Below, piece after piece: positions 24,651 through 33,193 of a stretch of DNA of 64,000 bases (position 1 is the first letter of the stretch; every line of letters starts with the position of its first letter). Under the pieces are notes generated by a model. That model was not told where the DNA came from. It searched no databases and saw only the letters and a program-made list of their open reading frames with translations. The stretch spans positions 1 to 64,000 of the forward strand of contig CAZCZO010000012.1 of the NCBI GenBank assembly GCA_964503275.1. The letters run 5' to 3'. The stretch comes from DASRAP01 sp964503275. GTDB taxonomy: Bacteria; Gemmatimonadota; Gemmatimonadetes; Gemmatimonadales; Gemmatimonadaceae. The translations under genes and the position numbers were made by a program.

Positions 24651-26450
24651 GTGTCGATCGCCCTCGCCCGCAAGTACCGTCCGCGCACGTTCGCAGACGT
24701 GGCGGTCCAGACGCACGTGGCGACGGCGCTCCGCGGCGCGATCGCGCTGGACCGCATCGCGCACGGCTATCTGTTCAGCGGCCCCCGGGGGACGGGCAAG
24801 ACGACCTTGGCGCGCGTGCTGGCGATGGCGCTGAACTGCGAGGCGCGCAACGCGAGTGGCGAGCCCTGCGGGCAGTGTCTGTCCTGCGAGCGCATCTGGT
24901 CCGGCGCGTCGTCGCTCGATGTCGTGGAGATCGACGCCGCATCGAACCGCTCGGTCGAGGATGCCCGCGAACTGCGCGAGCGCGCGATGTATGCGCCATC
25001 GGGCGCCGACCGCTACAAGGTGTACATCGTCGACGAAGCGCACATGCTGACGCGCGAGTCGTGGAACACGCTGCTGAAGATCCTCGAGGAGCCGCCGCCG
25101 CGGGTGGTCTTCGTGTTCGCGACGACGGATCCGCAGAAGATCGCGCAGTCCGCCGCGCCGGTGCTGTCGCGGCTCCAGCGCTTCGAGTTGCGCCGGATCG
25201 GGGCGAGTGAGATCCGGGCGCGCGTCTCGGCGGTGCTCGGCAGCGAGGGGATCGCGGCGGAACCCGATGCGCTGCTGATGATCGCGCGGGCGGCCGACGG
25301 CTCCATGCGCGACGCGCTGTCGCTCACCGATCAGGTGCTGGCCTTCGGCGACCAGGTGGTGACCGCCGAGGGGGTGCGCATCTCGCTGGGCTTGGTCGGC
25401 GAGGACGCGTTGCTACAGCTGCTGGATCTGATCGCGGAGCGCCGGGCGGGCGATGTGTTCGCGGCCGTCGGCGGTCTCGCGGACGCCGGCGCGGACTTCG
25501 CGGTGCTGATGGCGCACCTCGCGGAGGTGTTGCGGGCCCAGCTCGCGCTGGAGCTGGGTGGGTCGATCCCCGACGTGAGCGAAGGCCTTGCAGCCGCGCT
25601 CGACGCACGCCGGGGGCGCCTGCCGGCGGCCGATCTGGTGCGCATGCTGGCGATCCTCGTCGAGCACGAGCCGATCTTCCGCAAGAGCGCGCACCCGCAG
25701 ATGCTCTTCGAGATGTTGCTCGTGCGCTTCGCGCTGCTGGACCGCACCATCCAGTTGGAGCAGGTGCTCGCGGGCTTGGGCGGTGAGGGGTCCGCGGGGG
25801 GCGGCGGCGGTGCGGGTGGAGGAACTGGAGCGCCCGGGATGTCCCGCCGGCCCGCGGCGGTGCCTCCGCCCCGTGGCGCGGCGCTGCGCGACGCCGCGCC
25901 GGCCGAGCCCCCGCCGTGGGAGGCCGCGGCTGCGCCCGGCCTCGCGGCGGTTCCTTCGGCGCCTCCCTCAGCGGCGTCCAGTCCCGCGGTGCCTGCGCGG
26001 CCTGCGCCGGCTCCCGCGGCGCGGCGTCCTGCCGGTCCCGCCGACGCACCGGTCCCGGTCCCGCAGGACCTTCCGCTGGACCTCAACCGTTTGGCCGAAC
26101 ACTGGGATGCGATCGTCGCGGAGGTCCGGGCGAGCGGACGGGGGCTGATCGCCCAGCTGCTCGATGACGCCACGCCGGTGGCCGTCTCGGCGAAGGGCGG
26201 GGTCACGCTCGAGGTCACCCAGGCGCTGTCGTTGCAGGGCCTCGGTGAGCAGGAGGCTGTGGTGGTCGAGGCGTTGCGGCGGCGATTCCCGTCCGTCAGC
26301 ACGCTGACGGTGCGGGGGACCGGTGCGGCTGCGGCCCCGGCCCGGCGCTACGACGCCGCGTTGGTGAAGGCCGAGATGACGGCTTCGCTGCGCCGCGACC
26401 CGATGCTCGACGCCGCGATCAGTGCGCTGGATCTGGAGTTGATGGAGTGA
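24651..26450 (+). CDS. dnaX: DNA polymerase III subunits gamma/tau
   Basis: The 599-residue clamp-loader ATPase. The N-terminal domain has RKYRPRTF, Walker A GPRGTGKT (44-51), the zinc module with Cys63, Cys73, Cys76 and Cys79, VDEAHML and the sensor-1 ATTDP. Residues about 375-450 form a Gly/Ala/Pro-rich linker, and the last part (about 460-599) is the tau-like C-terminal domain. I see no A-run frameshift site, so a separate gamma product made by slippage is not evident. The start is GTG at 24651. It is the first gene of the dnaX-ybaB-recR group. Confidence 0.96.
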   Translation: MSIALARKYRPRTFADVAVQTHVATALRGAIALDRIAHGYLFSGPRGTGKTTLARVLAMALNCEARNASGEPCGQCLSCERIWSGASSLDVVEIDAASNRSVEDARELRERAMYAPSGADRYKVYIVDEAHMLTRESWNTLLKILEEPPPRVVFVFATTDPQKIAQSAAPVLSRLQRFELRRIGASEIRARVSAVLGSEGIAAEPDALLMIARAADGSMRDALSLTDQVLAFGDQVVTAEGVRISLGLVGEDALLQLLDLIAERRAGDVFAAVGGLADAGADFAVLMAHLAEVLRAQLALELGGSIPDVSEGLAAALDARRGRLPAADLVRMLAILVEHEPIFRKSAHPQMLFEMLLVRFALLDRTIQLEQVLAGLGGEGSAGGGGGAGGGTGAPGMSRRPAAVPPPRGAALRDAAPAEPPPWEAAAAPGLAAVPSAPPSAASSPAVPARPAPAPAARRPAGPADAPVPVPQDLPLDLNRLAEHWDAIVAEVRASGRGLIAQLLDDATPVAVSAKGGVTLEVTQALSLQGLGEQEAVVVEALRRRFPSVSTLTVRGTGAAAAPARRYDAALVKAEMTASLRRDPMLDAAISALDLELME

Positions 26451-26462
26451 GGGGACGACCCA

Positions 26463-26483
26463 CGCGGAACCGGCGGTTCCGCG
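26463..26483 (+). other. Perfect 9-bp hairpin between dnaX and ybaB
   Basis: CGCGGAACC (26463-26471) and GGTTCCGCG (26475-26483) pair around a 3-base loop. There is no T-run. It could stabilise or process the mRNA, or partly terminate after dnaX. Confidence 0.5.
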
Positions 26484-26513
26484 CGACCGCGCGACAGCGC
26501 ACGGAGAGTTCGG

Positions 26514-26837
26514 ATGGGCCTTGGTGACATGATGAAGATGATGCAGCAGGCGCAGGAGATGCAGGAGCGCATGCAGCGGATGCAGGAGGAGCTGGCCAGC
26601 GCCACGGTCACGGGCTCGGCCGGGGGTGGGCTGGTCACGGTGGAGGCGGACGGGCGGGGGCAGATCCGCGCGGTGCGCCTCGACAAGTCGGTCGTGGATC
26701 CCAACGACGTCGAGATGCTCGAGGACCTGCTGACGGTCGCGGTCAGCGACGCGCAGGAGAAGGCGGCCGCGCATGCGCAGCAGGAGATGGCGAAGCTCAC
26801 GGGTGGGCTCAACCTGCCGTTCAAGCTTCCGTTCTGA
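26514..26837 (+). CDS. ybaB: YbaB/EbfC family nucleoid-associated protein
   Basis: A 107-residue DNA-binding protein of the YbaB/EbfC family, which forms tweezer-shaped dimers that bind DNA. The N-terminal helix is Met/Gln-rich (MMKMMQQAQEMQERM). It is followed by the strand pattern VTGSAGGGLVTVEADG and a C-terminal helix ending KLTGGLNLPF, as in the family. The dnaX-ybaB-recR order is one of the most conserved bacterial gene neighbourhoods. A GGAG sequence precedes the ATG. Confidence 0.95.
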   Translation: MGLGDMMKMMQQAQEMQERMQRMQEELASATVTGSAGGGLVTVEADGRGQIRAVRLDKSVVDPNDVEMLEDLLTVAVSDAQEKAAAHAQQEMAKLTGGLNLPFKLPF

Positions 26838-26838
26838 C

Positions 26839-27429
26839 GTGTCGGCGATCGAGGAGCTGGTGACGGAGTTGTCGCGGCTGCCGACCATCGGTCGGAAGTC
26901 GGCGTGGCGGCTCACGTATCATCTGTTGCGCCAGCCCAAGGAGCAGTCGCAGCGGCTGGCCCGGGCCCTGGAGCGCCTGGTGGAGCGGGTGGAGCGCTGT
27001 GACCGTTGCGCGAATTTCGCCGAGGGCCCGCTCTGCGACATCTGCCTGGACGCGCGCCGCGATGCGGGGCTGATCTGTGTGGTCGAGGAGCCGCAGGACA
27101 TCGGGGCGATCGAGCGCACCGGGGAGTTCCGCGGGGTGTATCATGTGCTGGGTGGCCGGCTCTCGCCGATCGACGGCGTGGGGCCTGACCAACTCACGGT
27201 GGCGGCGCTGGTGGCGCGGGTGGGTGCGGGGGGCGTCCGTGAGGTGATCCTCGCGACCAACCCGCGGCTCGAAGGCGACGCGACCGCACTGTACATTGAG
27301 GGACAGTTGGCGGCGGCCGGAGTGCTCGTGACCCGGCTCGCCCGGGGATTACCGGTCGGGGGCGATCTGGAGTACGCCGACGGCGTGACCATCGCGCAGG
27401 CCTTGCAGGCCCGCCAAGGAGCGAAGTGA
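26839..27429 (+). CDS. recR: Recombination mediator RecR
   Basis: A 196-residue protein that, with RecF and RecO, helps load RecA at gaps. Visible are the N-terminal helix-hairpin-helix LPTIGRKSAWRL, the four-cysteine zinc finger between CDRC and CDIC, and the Toprim domain with VVEEPQDI, YHVLGGRLSPIDGVGP and ATNPRLEGDATA. The C-terminal Walker-B-like region follows. The GTG at 26839 begins one base after the ybaB stop. The stop codon overlaps the next ATG. Confidence 0.96.
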   Translation: MSAIEELVTELSRLPTIGRKSAWRLTYHLLRQPKEQSQRLARALERLVERVERCDRCANFAEGPLCDICLDARRDAGLICVVEEPQDIGAIERTGEFRGVYHVLGGRLSPIDGVGPDQLTVAALVARVGAGGVREVILATNPRLEGDATALYIEGQLAAAGVLVTRLARGLPVGGDLEYADGVTIAQALQARQGAK

Positions 27430-27704
27430 TGGGAGTGGCACGGGCGAGTGCGTACGTGGCGGCGGGCGTGGTGGGCGGGCTCGTGCTGGGCATCCTCCTG
27501 ACGACCGCGTATCAGGACCGGCATGCGCAGGCGCTGTTCAGTCCGCGTCCGCGCCGGCGCTGGGCGGCGTTGGGTCGGCTGGCCGGGACGGCGTCGGTGG
27601 ACAGTGTCCGTCTGATGCGCGAGTATGTGGCATGGGAAACACATCCGCGGCTCCGGCGTCGGGGGGAGGCGCTGCTGGAGCGTCTTCAGTCACTGCATGG
27701 GTGA
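27429..27704 (+). CDS. Small single-pass membrane protein, unknown
   Basis: A 91-residue protein with one hydrophobic segment near residues 8-26 (AAGVVGGLVLGILL), then a basic, Arg-rich cytoplasmic tail. I recognise no family. It sits between recR (TGATG overlap) and mglB (6-base gap), so it is certainly cotranscribed. A role linking the MglA/MglB switch to the membrane is possible but unsupported. Confidence 0.65.
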   Translation: MGVARASAYVAAGVVGGLVLGILLTTAYQDRHAQALFSPRPRRRWAALGRLAGTASVDSVRLMREYVAWETHPRLRRRGEALLERLQSLHG

Positions 27705-27710
27705 GGGATC

Positions 27711-28202
27711 ATGATGGCGACCGCGTCTGCGAGCTGGTCCTTTACCGAAGATGACTTCGGCGCGATCACCGCGACGTTGCAACGCTTCCTGTTCGACGCG
27801 AACGCGCGCTGCGCCCTGTTGGTGGATCGGACCGGGCAGTTGGTCGCGACCGTGGGCGAGCAGCCGGATTTCGATCCCACGGCGTTCGCGACGCTCACGG
27901 CCGCCGATTTCTCGGCGAATGACCAGCTGGCCAAGCTCATCGGCGAGAACGACTTCAGCTCCCTGTTCCATCAGGGCGAGACGGCGTCGATGTATCTCGC
28001 CGACATCGCCCGGCGCGTGATCCTCGTGGTGCTGTTCGACAACCGCACGAGCCTGGGGCTGGTGCGCTTGAAGATGAAGGAGACGGTCGCGGAGCTGACG
28101 CGGCTGTTCGAGCAGGTGTTCGCGCGGGCGCAGCGGGTGTCGCCCTCGCAAACGGGACTCTTGGCGGGCGCCGATGCTGAGATCGACGACCTCTTCCGAT
28201 AA
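27711..28202 (+). CDS. mglB: Roadblock/LC7-domain protein, MglB-like
   Basis: A 163-residue Roadblock/LC7 protein, the fold of MglB, the GTPase-activating protein of MglA. The core pattern includes LLVDRTGQLVATVGE near residue 40, a central helix ANDQLAKLIGE, and the strands ASMYLADIARRVILVVLFDNRTSLGLVR. A C-terminal helical tail is likely to contact the GTPase. It lies 12 bases before mglA, which defines the pair. GAGGG precedes the ATG. Confidence 0.88.
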   Translation: MMATASASWSFTEDDFGAITATLQRFLFDANARCALLVDRTGQLVATVGEQPDFDPTAFATLTAADFSANDQLAKLIGENDFSSLFHQGETASMYLADIARRVILVVLFDNRTSLGLVRLKMKETVAELTRLFEQVFARAQRVSPSQTGLLAGADAEIDDLFR

Positions 28203-28214
28203 GCGGGGCGCCCT

Positions 28215-28892
<678 letters not shown>

Positions 28893-28897
28893 GCCCG

Positions 28898-29611
28898 GTG
28901 CCCGTGTCGCCTCGAGATCTGAACCTCCCGAATGCGCTGACGATCGGCCGGATCGCGGTCACGCCGCTGGTCGCGGCGCTGCCCTTCGCGACCTCGCCCT
29001 CGGTCCGCTTCGCGGGCTTCGTGCTGTTCCTCGCGGCGGCGATCACGGATCATTTCGATGGTGCCATCGCCCGCTCGCGGGGCTGCATCACGGATCTCGG
29101 CAAGGTGCTCGATCCACTGGCCGACAAGTTGTTGCTGGTGGGCACGTTCATCCCGATGTATCTGCTCCAGCACCCGGCCGGTGATGCGCTGGCGCGCTGG
29201 ATCCCCTGGGCACACGACGACGCGTCGGCGTTCCCCTTCGAGACCGTGCTGGGACCGGTGGGGCTCCCGTGGTGGGTGCTGCTGATCGTGCTGGGCCGGG
29301 AGCTGTTCATGACCGTCTTTCGCAGCATCGCCCAGCGGCGCGGCGTGGTGATCGCCGCGATCGGGCCGGCGAAGTGGAAGGCCGGCTTCCAGTTCACGTG
29401 GATCGGGGCGGCCTACTGCTGGTTCGGCTTGCGCACCTGGGCGGACCGGCGTGGCTGGGACGGCCGCGGCGCGTGGGAGTTCGTGGAGACGCTCAACGGA
29501 CTCGTCGGCGTCGTGACGATGTCCGTCGCGGTCGTCCTCACCCTCTACTCGCTGCTGTTGTATCTGCGCCGCTACGGCCACGTCCTGTGGGGCCGCAGCG
29601 CCGCACGCTGA
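28898..29611 (+). CDS. pgsA: CDP-diacylglycerol-glycerol-3-phosphate 3-phosphatidyltransferase
   Basis: A 237-residue membrane enzyme that makes phosphatidylglycerol-phosphate. It carries the CDP-alcohol phosphotransferase signature beginning TDHFDGAIARSRG and continuing to LDPLADK, with the expected aspartates, and four to six hydrophobic helices. The protein is longer than E. coli PgsA (182 residues) because of an Ala/Trp-rich periplasmic loop at about residues 90-120. The GTG at 28898 is the likely start (GTG 28904 is an alternative), 5 bases after mglA. It is the last gene of the dnaX operon and converges with the gene at 29616. Confidence 0.88.
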   Translation: MPVSPRDLNLPNALTIGRIAVTPLVAALPFATSPSVRFAGFVLFLAAAITDHFDGAIARSRGCITDLGKVLDPLADKLLLVGTFIPMYLLQHPAGDALARWIPWAHDDASAFPFETVLGPVGLPWWVLLIVLGRELFMTVFRSIAQRRGVVIAAIGPAKWKAGFQFTWIGAAYCWFGLRTWADRRGWDGRGAWEFVETLNGLVGVVTMSVAVVLTLYSLLLYLRRYGHVLWGRSAAR

Positions 29612-29615
29612 GCCG

Positions 29616-30089
29616 TCAGCCCGTGATAGGCTCGACGAGGTCGACGGCGGTGATCAGCCGCGCGCTCCCGGGCAGATAGCGGACCAACAGGACCAGGTCC
29701 AGACGACCACCGCCCGCTGGGAGCGTGAGCTCGATCGGGCGCAGGCGGGTGGTCACCGTCTTCACGACGACACCCGACTCACGCGGGATGGACACCGTGA
29801 TCGTGTACACGCCCGCCGCGACGGCCCCGAGCGAGAATCCCCCGCGGGCATCGCTGTAGCCGGTGATCGCCGTGCCAGCCCCGACCGGCGTCAGCTGGAT
29901 CGTCGCGGAGTCGAGGGCCGTCGCACGCAGGTAGGTCTCACCGATCACGACCCGACCGCGCACCCCGACGGCCTCGCGGAAGTCCGGATCCGCCGCGGGC
30001 GTCGGCGCGAGCGCGATGATCGATCGGTTCGGCGTCGGCGCGCAGGCAGCCAGCGCCGCCGACAGGAACAACGCGGCAGGGATTCGCAT
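29616..30089 (-). CDS. Lipoprotein with carboxypeptidase-regulatory-like domain
   Basis: A 157-residue lipoprotein. The signal peptide has lipobox LAAC (Cys16), and the mature part from about residue 40 is an all-beta CarboxypepD_reg-like domain, seen from GRVVIGETYLRATALDSATIQL, GYSDARGGFSLG and GVYTITVSIP. Such domains are structural or binding modules in surface proteins. The ATG at 30089 has TAGTCT 7 bases upstream. It is divergent from cinA. Confidence 0.75.
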   Translation of the reverse strand: MRIPAALFLSAALAACAPTPNRSIIALAPTPAADPDFREAVGVRGRVVIGETYLRATALDSATIQLTPVGAGTAITGYSDARGGFSLGAVAAGVYTITVSIPRESGVVVKTVTTRLRPIELTLPAGGGRLDLVLLVRYLPGSARLITAVDLVEPITG

Positions 30090-30096
30090 GTCCACC

Positions 30097-30102
30097 AGAC
30101 TA
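30097..30102 (-). promoter_or_regulatory. TAGTCT -10 element, leaderless promoter
   Basis: On the minus strand TAGTCT ends 7 bases before the ATG at 30089. It shares the 91-base divergent region with the cinA promoter. Confidence 0.45.
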
Positions 30103-30167
30103 CCGCCGGAACGTGGCGTGCGCCAGCCGCCGCGTGTGCCCGTCCCACTCGTCGCGTGAGGGCGCCT

Positions 30168-30173
30168 TAAATT
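30168..30173 (+). promoter_or_regulatory. TAAATT -10 element, leaderless promoter
   Basis: TAAATT ends 7 bases before the cinA ATG at 30181, with no Shine-Dalgarno sequence between. It is one of the clearest cases because the surroundings are very GC-rich. Confidence 0.5.
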
Positions 30174-30180
30174 GTCCGGG

Positions 30181-31449
30181 ATGCAGGTCGAGATCATCAC
30201 CATCGGCGACGAGCTGTTGCTCGGCCACACCATCGACACGAACGGCGCGACGCTGGGCCGTCGGCTCGCGACGCTCGGGATCGCGGTGGCGCGTCGCACG
30301 ACGGTCGGCGACGACGCCGCGTCGATCGCGGATGCCGTCGCGGCGGCATTGCGGCGTGCGGATGGTGTGATCACCACCGGCGGGCTCGGCCCCACCAGCG
30401 ATGACCTGACGAAGCCGGCGATCGCCGCGCTGTTCGGGCGCGGAATGACGGTGCACCAGCCAACCATCGATCAGCTCGAGTCGCGCTGGCGTGCGCGTGG
30501 TCTGCCCGGCGAGCTCCCCGCCGCGAACCGGCAGCAGGCCGTGGTGCCGGAGGGCGCCACGGTGCTGGAGAACCGCCACGGGACCGCACCCGGCATCTGG
30601 ATGGAGGACGATGCGGGGCGTTGGGTGGCGATGCTGCCCGGGGTGCCGCGGGAGATGCGTGGCATGCTGGCCGACACCCTCATGCCGCGCTTGAGCGACC
30701 GCATGGGCCCAGATGCTCCGGTGATCGCCTCGCGCCTGCTGCGGACCACGAGCGTGCCAGAGGCGCGCGTCGCGGACCTCTTGCGGGAGCTGGAGCTGCC
30801 TGAGGGGGTGCGGCTGGCCTACTTGCCCGGCTGGGAGGGCGTCGATCTTCGGCTCACGGTGCAGGGCATGGATGCCGCACGGAGCGACGCCTGTCTCGCC
30901 GATGGGACGCACCGGATCGTGCGCCGCCTCGGCGACGTGGTGTACGCCACCGAGGAGCGCGATCTCGCCGCCATCGTGCTCGAGGTGCTGCGTGCGCGCG
31001 GGTGGCGGATCGCGGTCGCCGAGAGCTGCACCGGCGGCCTGCTGGGCGCACGACTCACGGCCATCGCCGGCGCCAGCGATGTGGTGGCGGGTGGCGTGAT
31101 CGCCTACGACAACGCGGTGAAGACGGGCATGCTCGGCGTCGACCAGGAATTGCTCGCGCGGCACGGTGCCGTGAGCGTCGAGGTGGCCGCCGCGATGGCG
31201 CGAGGGGCCAGGCGCGCGACCGGCGCGGCGGTCGGGGTCGGGATCAGCGGTGTCGCGGGGCCCGGGGGTGGGACGGCGGACAAGCCGGTCGGCCTTGTGT
31301 GTGTGGCGGTCGAGTCGCCCGAGGACTCCTGGGCCGAGGCGCGACAGTTCATCGGTGACCGAGAGGAGATCCGTCTGCGGGCGACGCAGGCAGTGCTCGA
31401 TCGCGTGCGCCGCGCGGCGACCAGAACTTCTGACGAACGAACGACGTAG
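30181..31449 (+). CDS. cinA: CinA family protein (MoCF-like domain plus nicotinamide-nucleotide amidase)
   Basis: A 422-residue two-domain CinA. The N-terminal COG1058-type domain (about 1-170) starts EIITIGDELLLGHTIDTN and has TTGGLGPTSDD; in other bacteria it is linked to ADP-ribose hydrolysis. The C-terminal PncC domain (about 265-410) has the nucleophile motif AESCTGGLLGARL and GISGVAGPGGGT, and deamidates nicotinamide mononucleotide in NAD salvage. Both domains look intact. It precedes grpE by 24 bases; recA, its frequent partner, is not here. Confidence 0.94.
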   Translation: MQVEIITIGDELLLGHTIDTNGATLGRRLATLGIAVARRTTVGDDAASIADAVAAALRRADGVITTGGLGPTSDDLTKPAIAALFGRGMTVHQPTIDQLESRWRARGLPGELPAANRQQAVVPEGATVLENRHGTAPGIWMEDDAGRWVAMLPGVPREMRGMLADTLMPRLSDRMGPDAPVIASRLLRTTSVPEARVADLLRELELPEGVRLAYLPGWEGVDLRLTVQGMDAARSDACLADGTHRIVRRLGDVVYATEERDLAAIVLEVLRARGWRIAVAESCTGGLLGARLTAIAGASDVVAGGVIAYDNAVKTGMLGVDQELLARHGAVSVEVAAAMARGARRATGAAVGVGISGVAGPGGGTADKPVGLVCVAVESPEDSWAEARQFIGDREEIRLRATQAVLDRVRRAATRTSDERTT

Positions 31450-31473
31450 TGATGGAATGGAGAACGGGATCAC

Positions 31474-32061
31474 ATGACTGACGAGATGCCGCCTGCGGAG
31501 CGGGCGAACGACGGCGGGCCCGGCGACAGCGGGGCCGGCATGCCCGATGCCGACACACGAGATGGGTCAGCGACCGTCACGGACGCCACCGATGCGGCGT
31601 CGGACGCCGTCGCGACCCTCGAGGCACGATTGGCCGAGCAACAGGACAAATACCTGCGCCTGTTGGCCGACTTCGACAACTTCCGCAAGCGGGCCGTCCG
31701 CGAGCGGGAGCAGGCGTCGCATCACGGCCAGGGCGTGGTCATCAAGGGATTGCTCGAGAGCATGGACGATCTGGCCCGCTGTGCGAAGCTCGATGCGGCG
31801 AGTGTCGATGCGGCCACGGTGCTCGACGGCGTCCGGCTGGTCGAGCAGAAGCTGCTCAAGTCCCTCGCGGGCCACGGGCTGGAACTGGTGGACCCGGCGG
31901 GACGGCCCTTCGACCCTGCGCTGCACGAGGCGCTGACGACGGCGCCGGCGGCGCGAGCGGAGGACGACGACCTGGTGGCCCAGGTGTACCAGGTGGGATA
32001 CGTGTTCAATGGGCAACTGCTGCGTCCGGCGCGGGTCGTCGTGTCGCAGTGGAATGCGTGA
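31474..32061 (+). CDS. grpE: Nucleotide exchange factor GrpE
   Basis: A 195-residue co-chaperone that releases ADP from DnaK. The first 45 residues are disordered and acidic. The long dimerising helix follows (LEARLAEQQDKYLRLLADFDNFRKR), then the beta-wing domain with the typical endings LELVDPAGRPFDPALHEAL and QVYQVGYVFNGQLLRPARVVVS. A GGAGAACGGGA region precedes the ATG. dnaJ follows after 17 bases; dnaK itself is not in the window. I see no CIRCE or other heat-shock operator upstream. Confidence 0.95.
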   Translation: MTDEMPPAERANDGGPGDSGAGMPDADTRDGSATVTDATDAASDAVATLEARLAEQQDKYLRLLADFDNFRKRAVREREQASHHGQGVVIKGLLESMDDLARCAKLDAASVDAATVLDGVRLVEQKLLKSLAGHGLELVDPAGRPFDPALHEALTTAPAARAEDDDLVAQVYQVGYVFNGQLLRPARVVVSQWNA

Positions 32062-32078
32062 CCGGCGACACGCCTCCC

Positions 32079-33188
32079 ATGGCTCAGCGCGATTACTACA
32101 GCGTCCTCGGGGTCGCGTCGACCGCGACGGCCGACGAGATCAAGAAGCAGTATCGGCGGCTCGCGAAGCAGTACCATCCTGACGCGAACCAGGGCGAGGC
32201 GTCGGCGGCGGATCGGTTCAAGGAGATCTCCGAGGCCTACGCCGTCCTCGGCGATGCCGCGAAGCGGACGCAGTACGACGAGATGCGCCGGCTCGGTGCG
32301 TTCGACGCGGCGCGGCCGCGGTCTGGATCGTCGCGCTCCAGCGCCGGTGCGCCCGGGAGCGGCTCGTTCAAGTTCGAGGATTTCGACGTCGGTGGCTTGG
32401 GTGGGCTGGGCGATCTGTTCGGCACGATGTTCGGTGGCCGAGCGGGTGGACGGACCCGGGCTGCGGAGGCGGGGCCGAGCGTCGAGACGACGCTGGAGGT
32501 CCCGTTCCGCGTCGCGGCCGTCGGCGGCAAGATCCCCATCACGTTGGAGCTGGCCGAGGGTTGCGCCACGTGCAACGGCAGCGGCGCCGGACCGGGTGCA
32601 CGCATGCAGCCCTGTCAGGAGTGCGGCGGACGCGGCACGATCTCGTTCGGCCAGGGCAGCTTCTCGGTGAACCGGCCGTGTCCGGCGTGCCTGGGGCGCG
32701 GGACCACCGCCTCGGTGCCCTGCGCCGCGTGCAGCGGAGCGGGCGAGGTCCGGACGCGCAAGAAGGTGATGATCGCGGTGCCGGCGGGCACCGAGAGCGG
32801 GGGCAAGGTGCGGCTCAAGGGGCAAGGGGGACGCGGGCGCAACGGTGGAGCGGCCGGCGACCTGGTCATCACATTCACGGTGCTCCCCGACGCGCAATTC
32901 AAGCGCGATGGCTTGGATCTCGTGGTCGGCGTGCCGCTAAACGTCGCGCAGGCGACGCTGGGGACCAAGGTGTCCGTGCCGACGCTGCGAGATTCGACCG
33001 TCTCGCTGCGCGTGCCTGCCGGCACACCGAGTGGCAAGCGGTTCCGCATCAAGGGGCAGGGCATCGAGCGTGAGGGGCGCAGCGGCGACCTCATCGCCGA
33101 GGTGCAGATCGTCGTGCCGACGACGCTGTCGGCGGCGCAACGGGCCCTCATGGAGCAGTTCGCGAGCGCCGCCGACCTACCGTACTGA
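32079..33188 (+). CDS. dnaJ: Chaperone DnaJ
   Basis: A 369-residue type I J-protein. It has the J domain (residues about 4-70) with HPD at 33-35, a Gly/Ser/Phe-rich linker, the zinc-binding region with four CxxCxGxG-type repeats (CATCNGSG, CQECGGRG, CPACLGRG, CAACSGAG), and the C-terminal peptide-binding barrel. It delivers substrates to DnaK and stimulates its ATPase. An in-frame ATG further upstream would overlap grpE; 32079 gives the usual N-terminus QRDYYSVLGV. It converges with the gene ending at 33194, with 5 bases between. Confidence 0.96.
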   Translation: MAQRDYYSVLGVASTATADEIKKQYRRLAKQYHPDANQGEASAADRFKEISEAYAVLGDAAKRTQYDEMRRLGAFDAARPRSGSSRSSAGAPGSGSFKFEDFDVGGLGGLGDLFGTMFGGRAGGRTRAAEAGPSVETTLEVPFRVAAVGGKIPITLELAEGCATCNGSGAGPGARMQPCQECGGRGTISFGQGSFSVNRPCPACLGRGTTASVPCAACSGAGEVRTRKKVMIAVPAGTESGGKVRLKGQGGRGRNGGAAGDLVITFTVLPDAQFKRDGLDLVVGVPLNVAQATLGTKVSVPTLRDSTVSLRVPAGTPSGKRFRIKGQGIEREGRSGDLIAEVQIVVPTTLSAAQRALMEQFASAADLPY

Positions 33189-33193
33189 GCCGC

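Noticed and set aside
24539..25210. Plus-strand frame overlapping the SRP RNA and the start of dnaX
   Set aside because: It is an out-of-frame reading; dnaX in the other frame has all clamp-loader motifs.
25770..25990. Possible programmed frameshift in dnaX making gamma
   Set aside because: The linker is Gly/Ala/Pro-coding and GC-rich; no A-run or other slippery site is visible.
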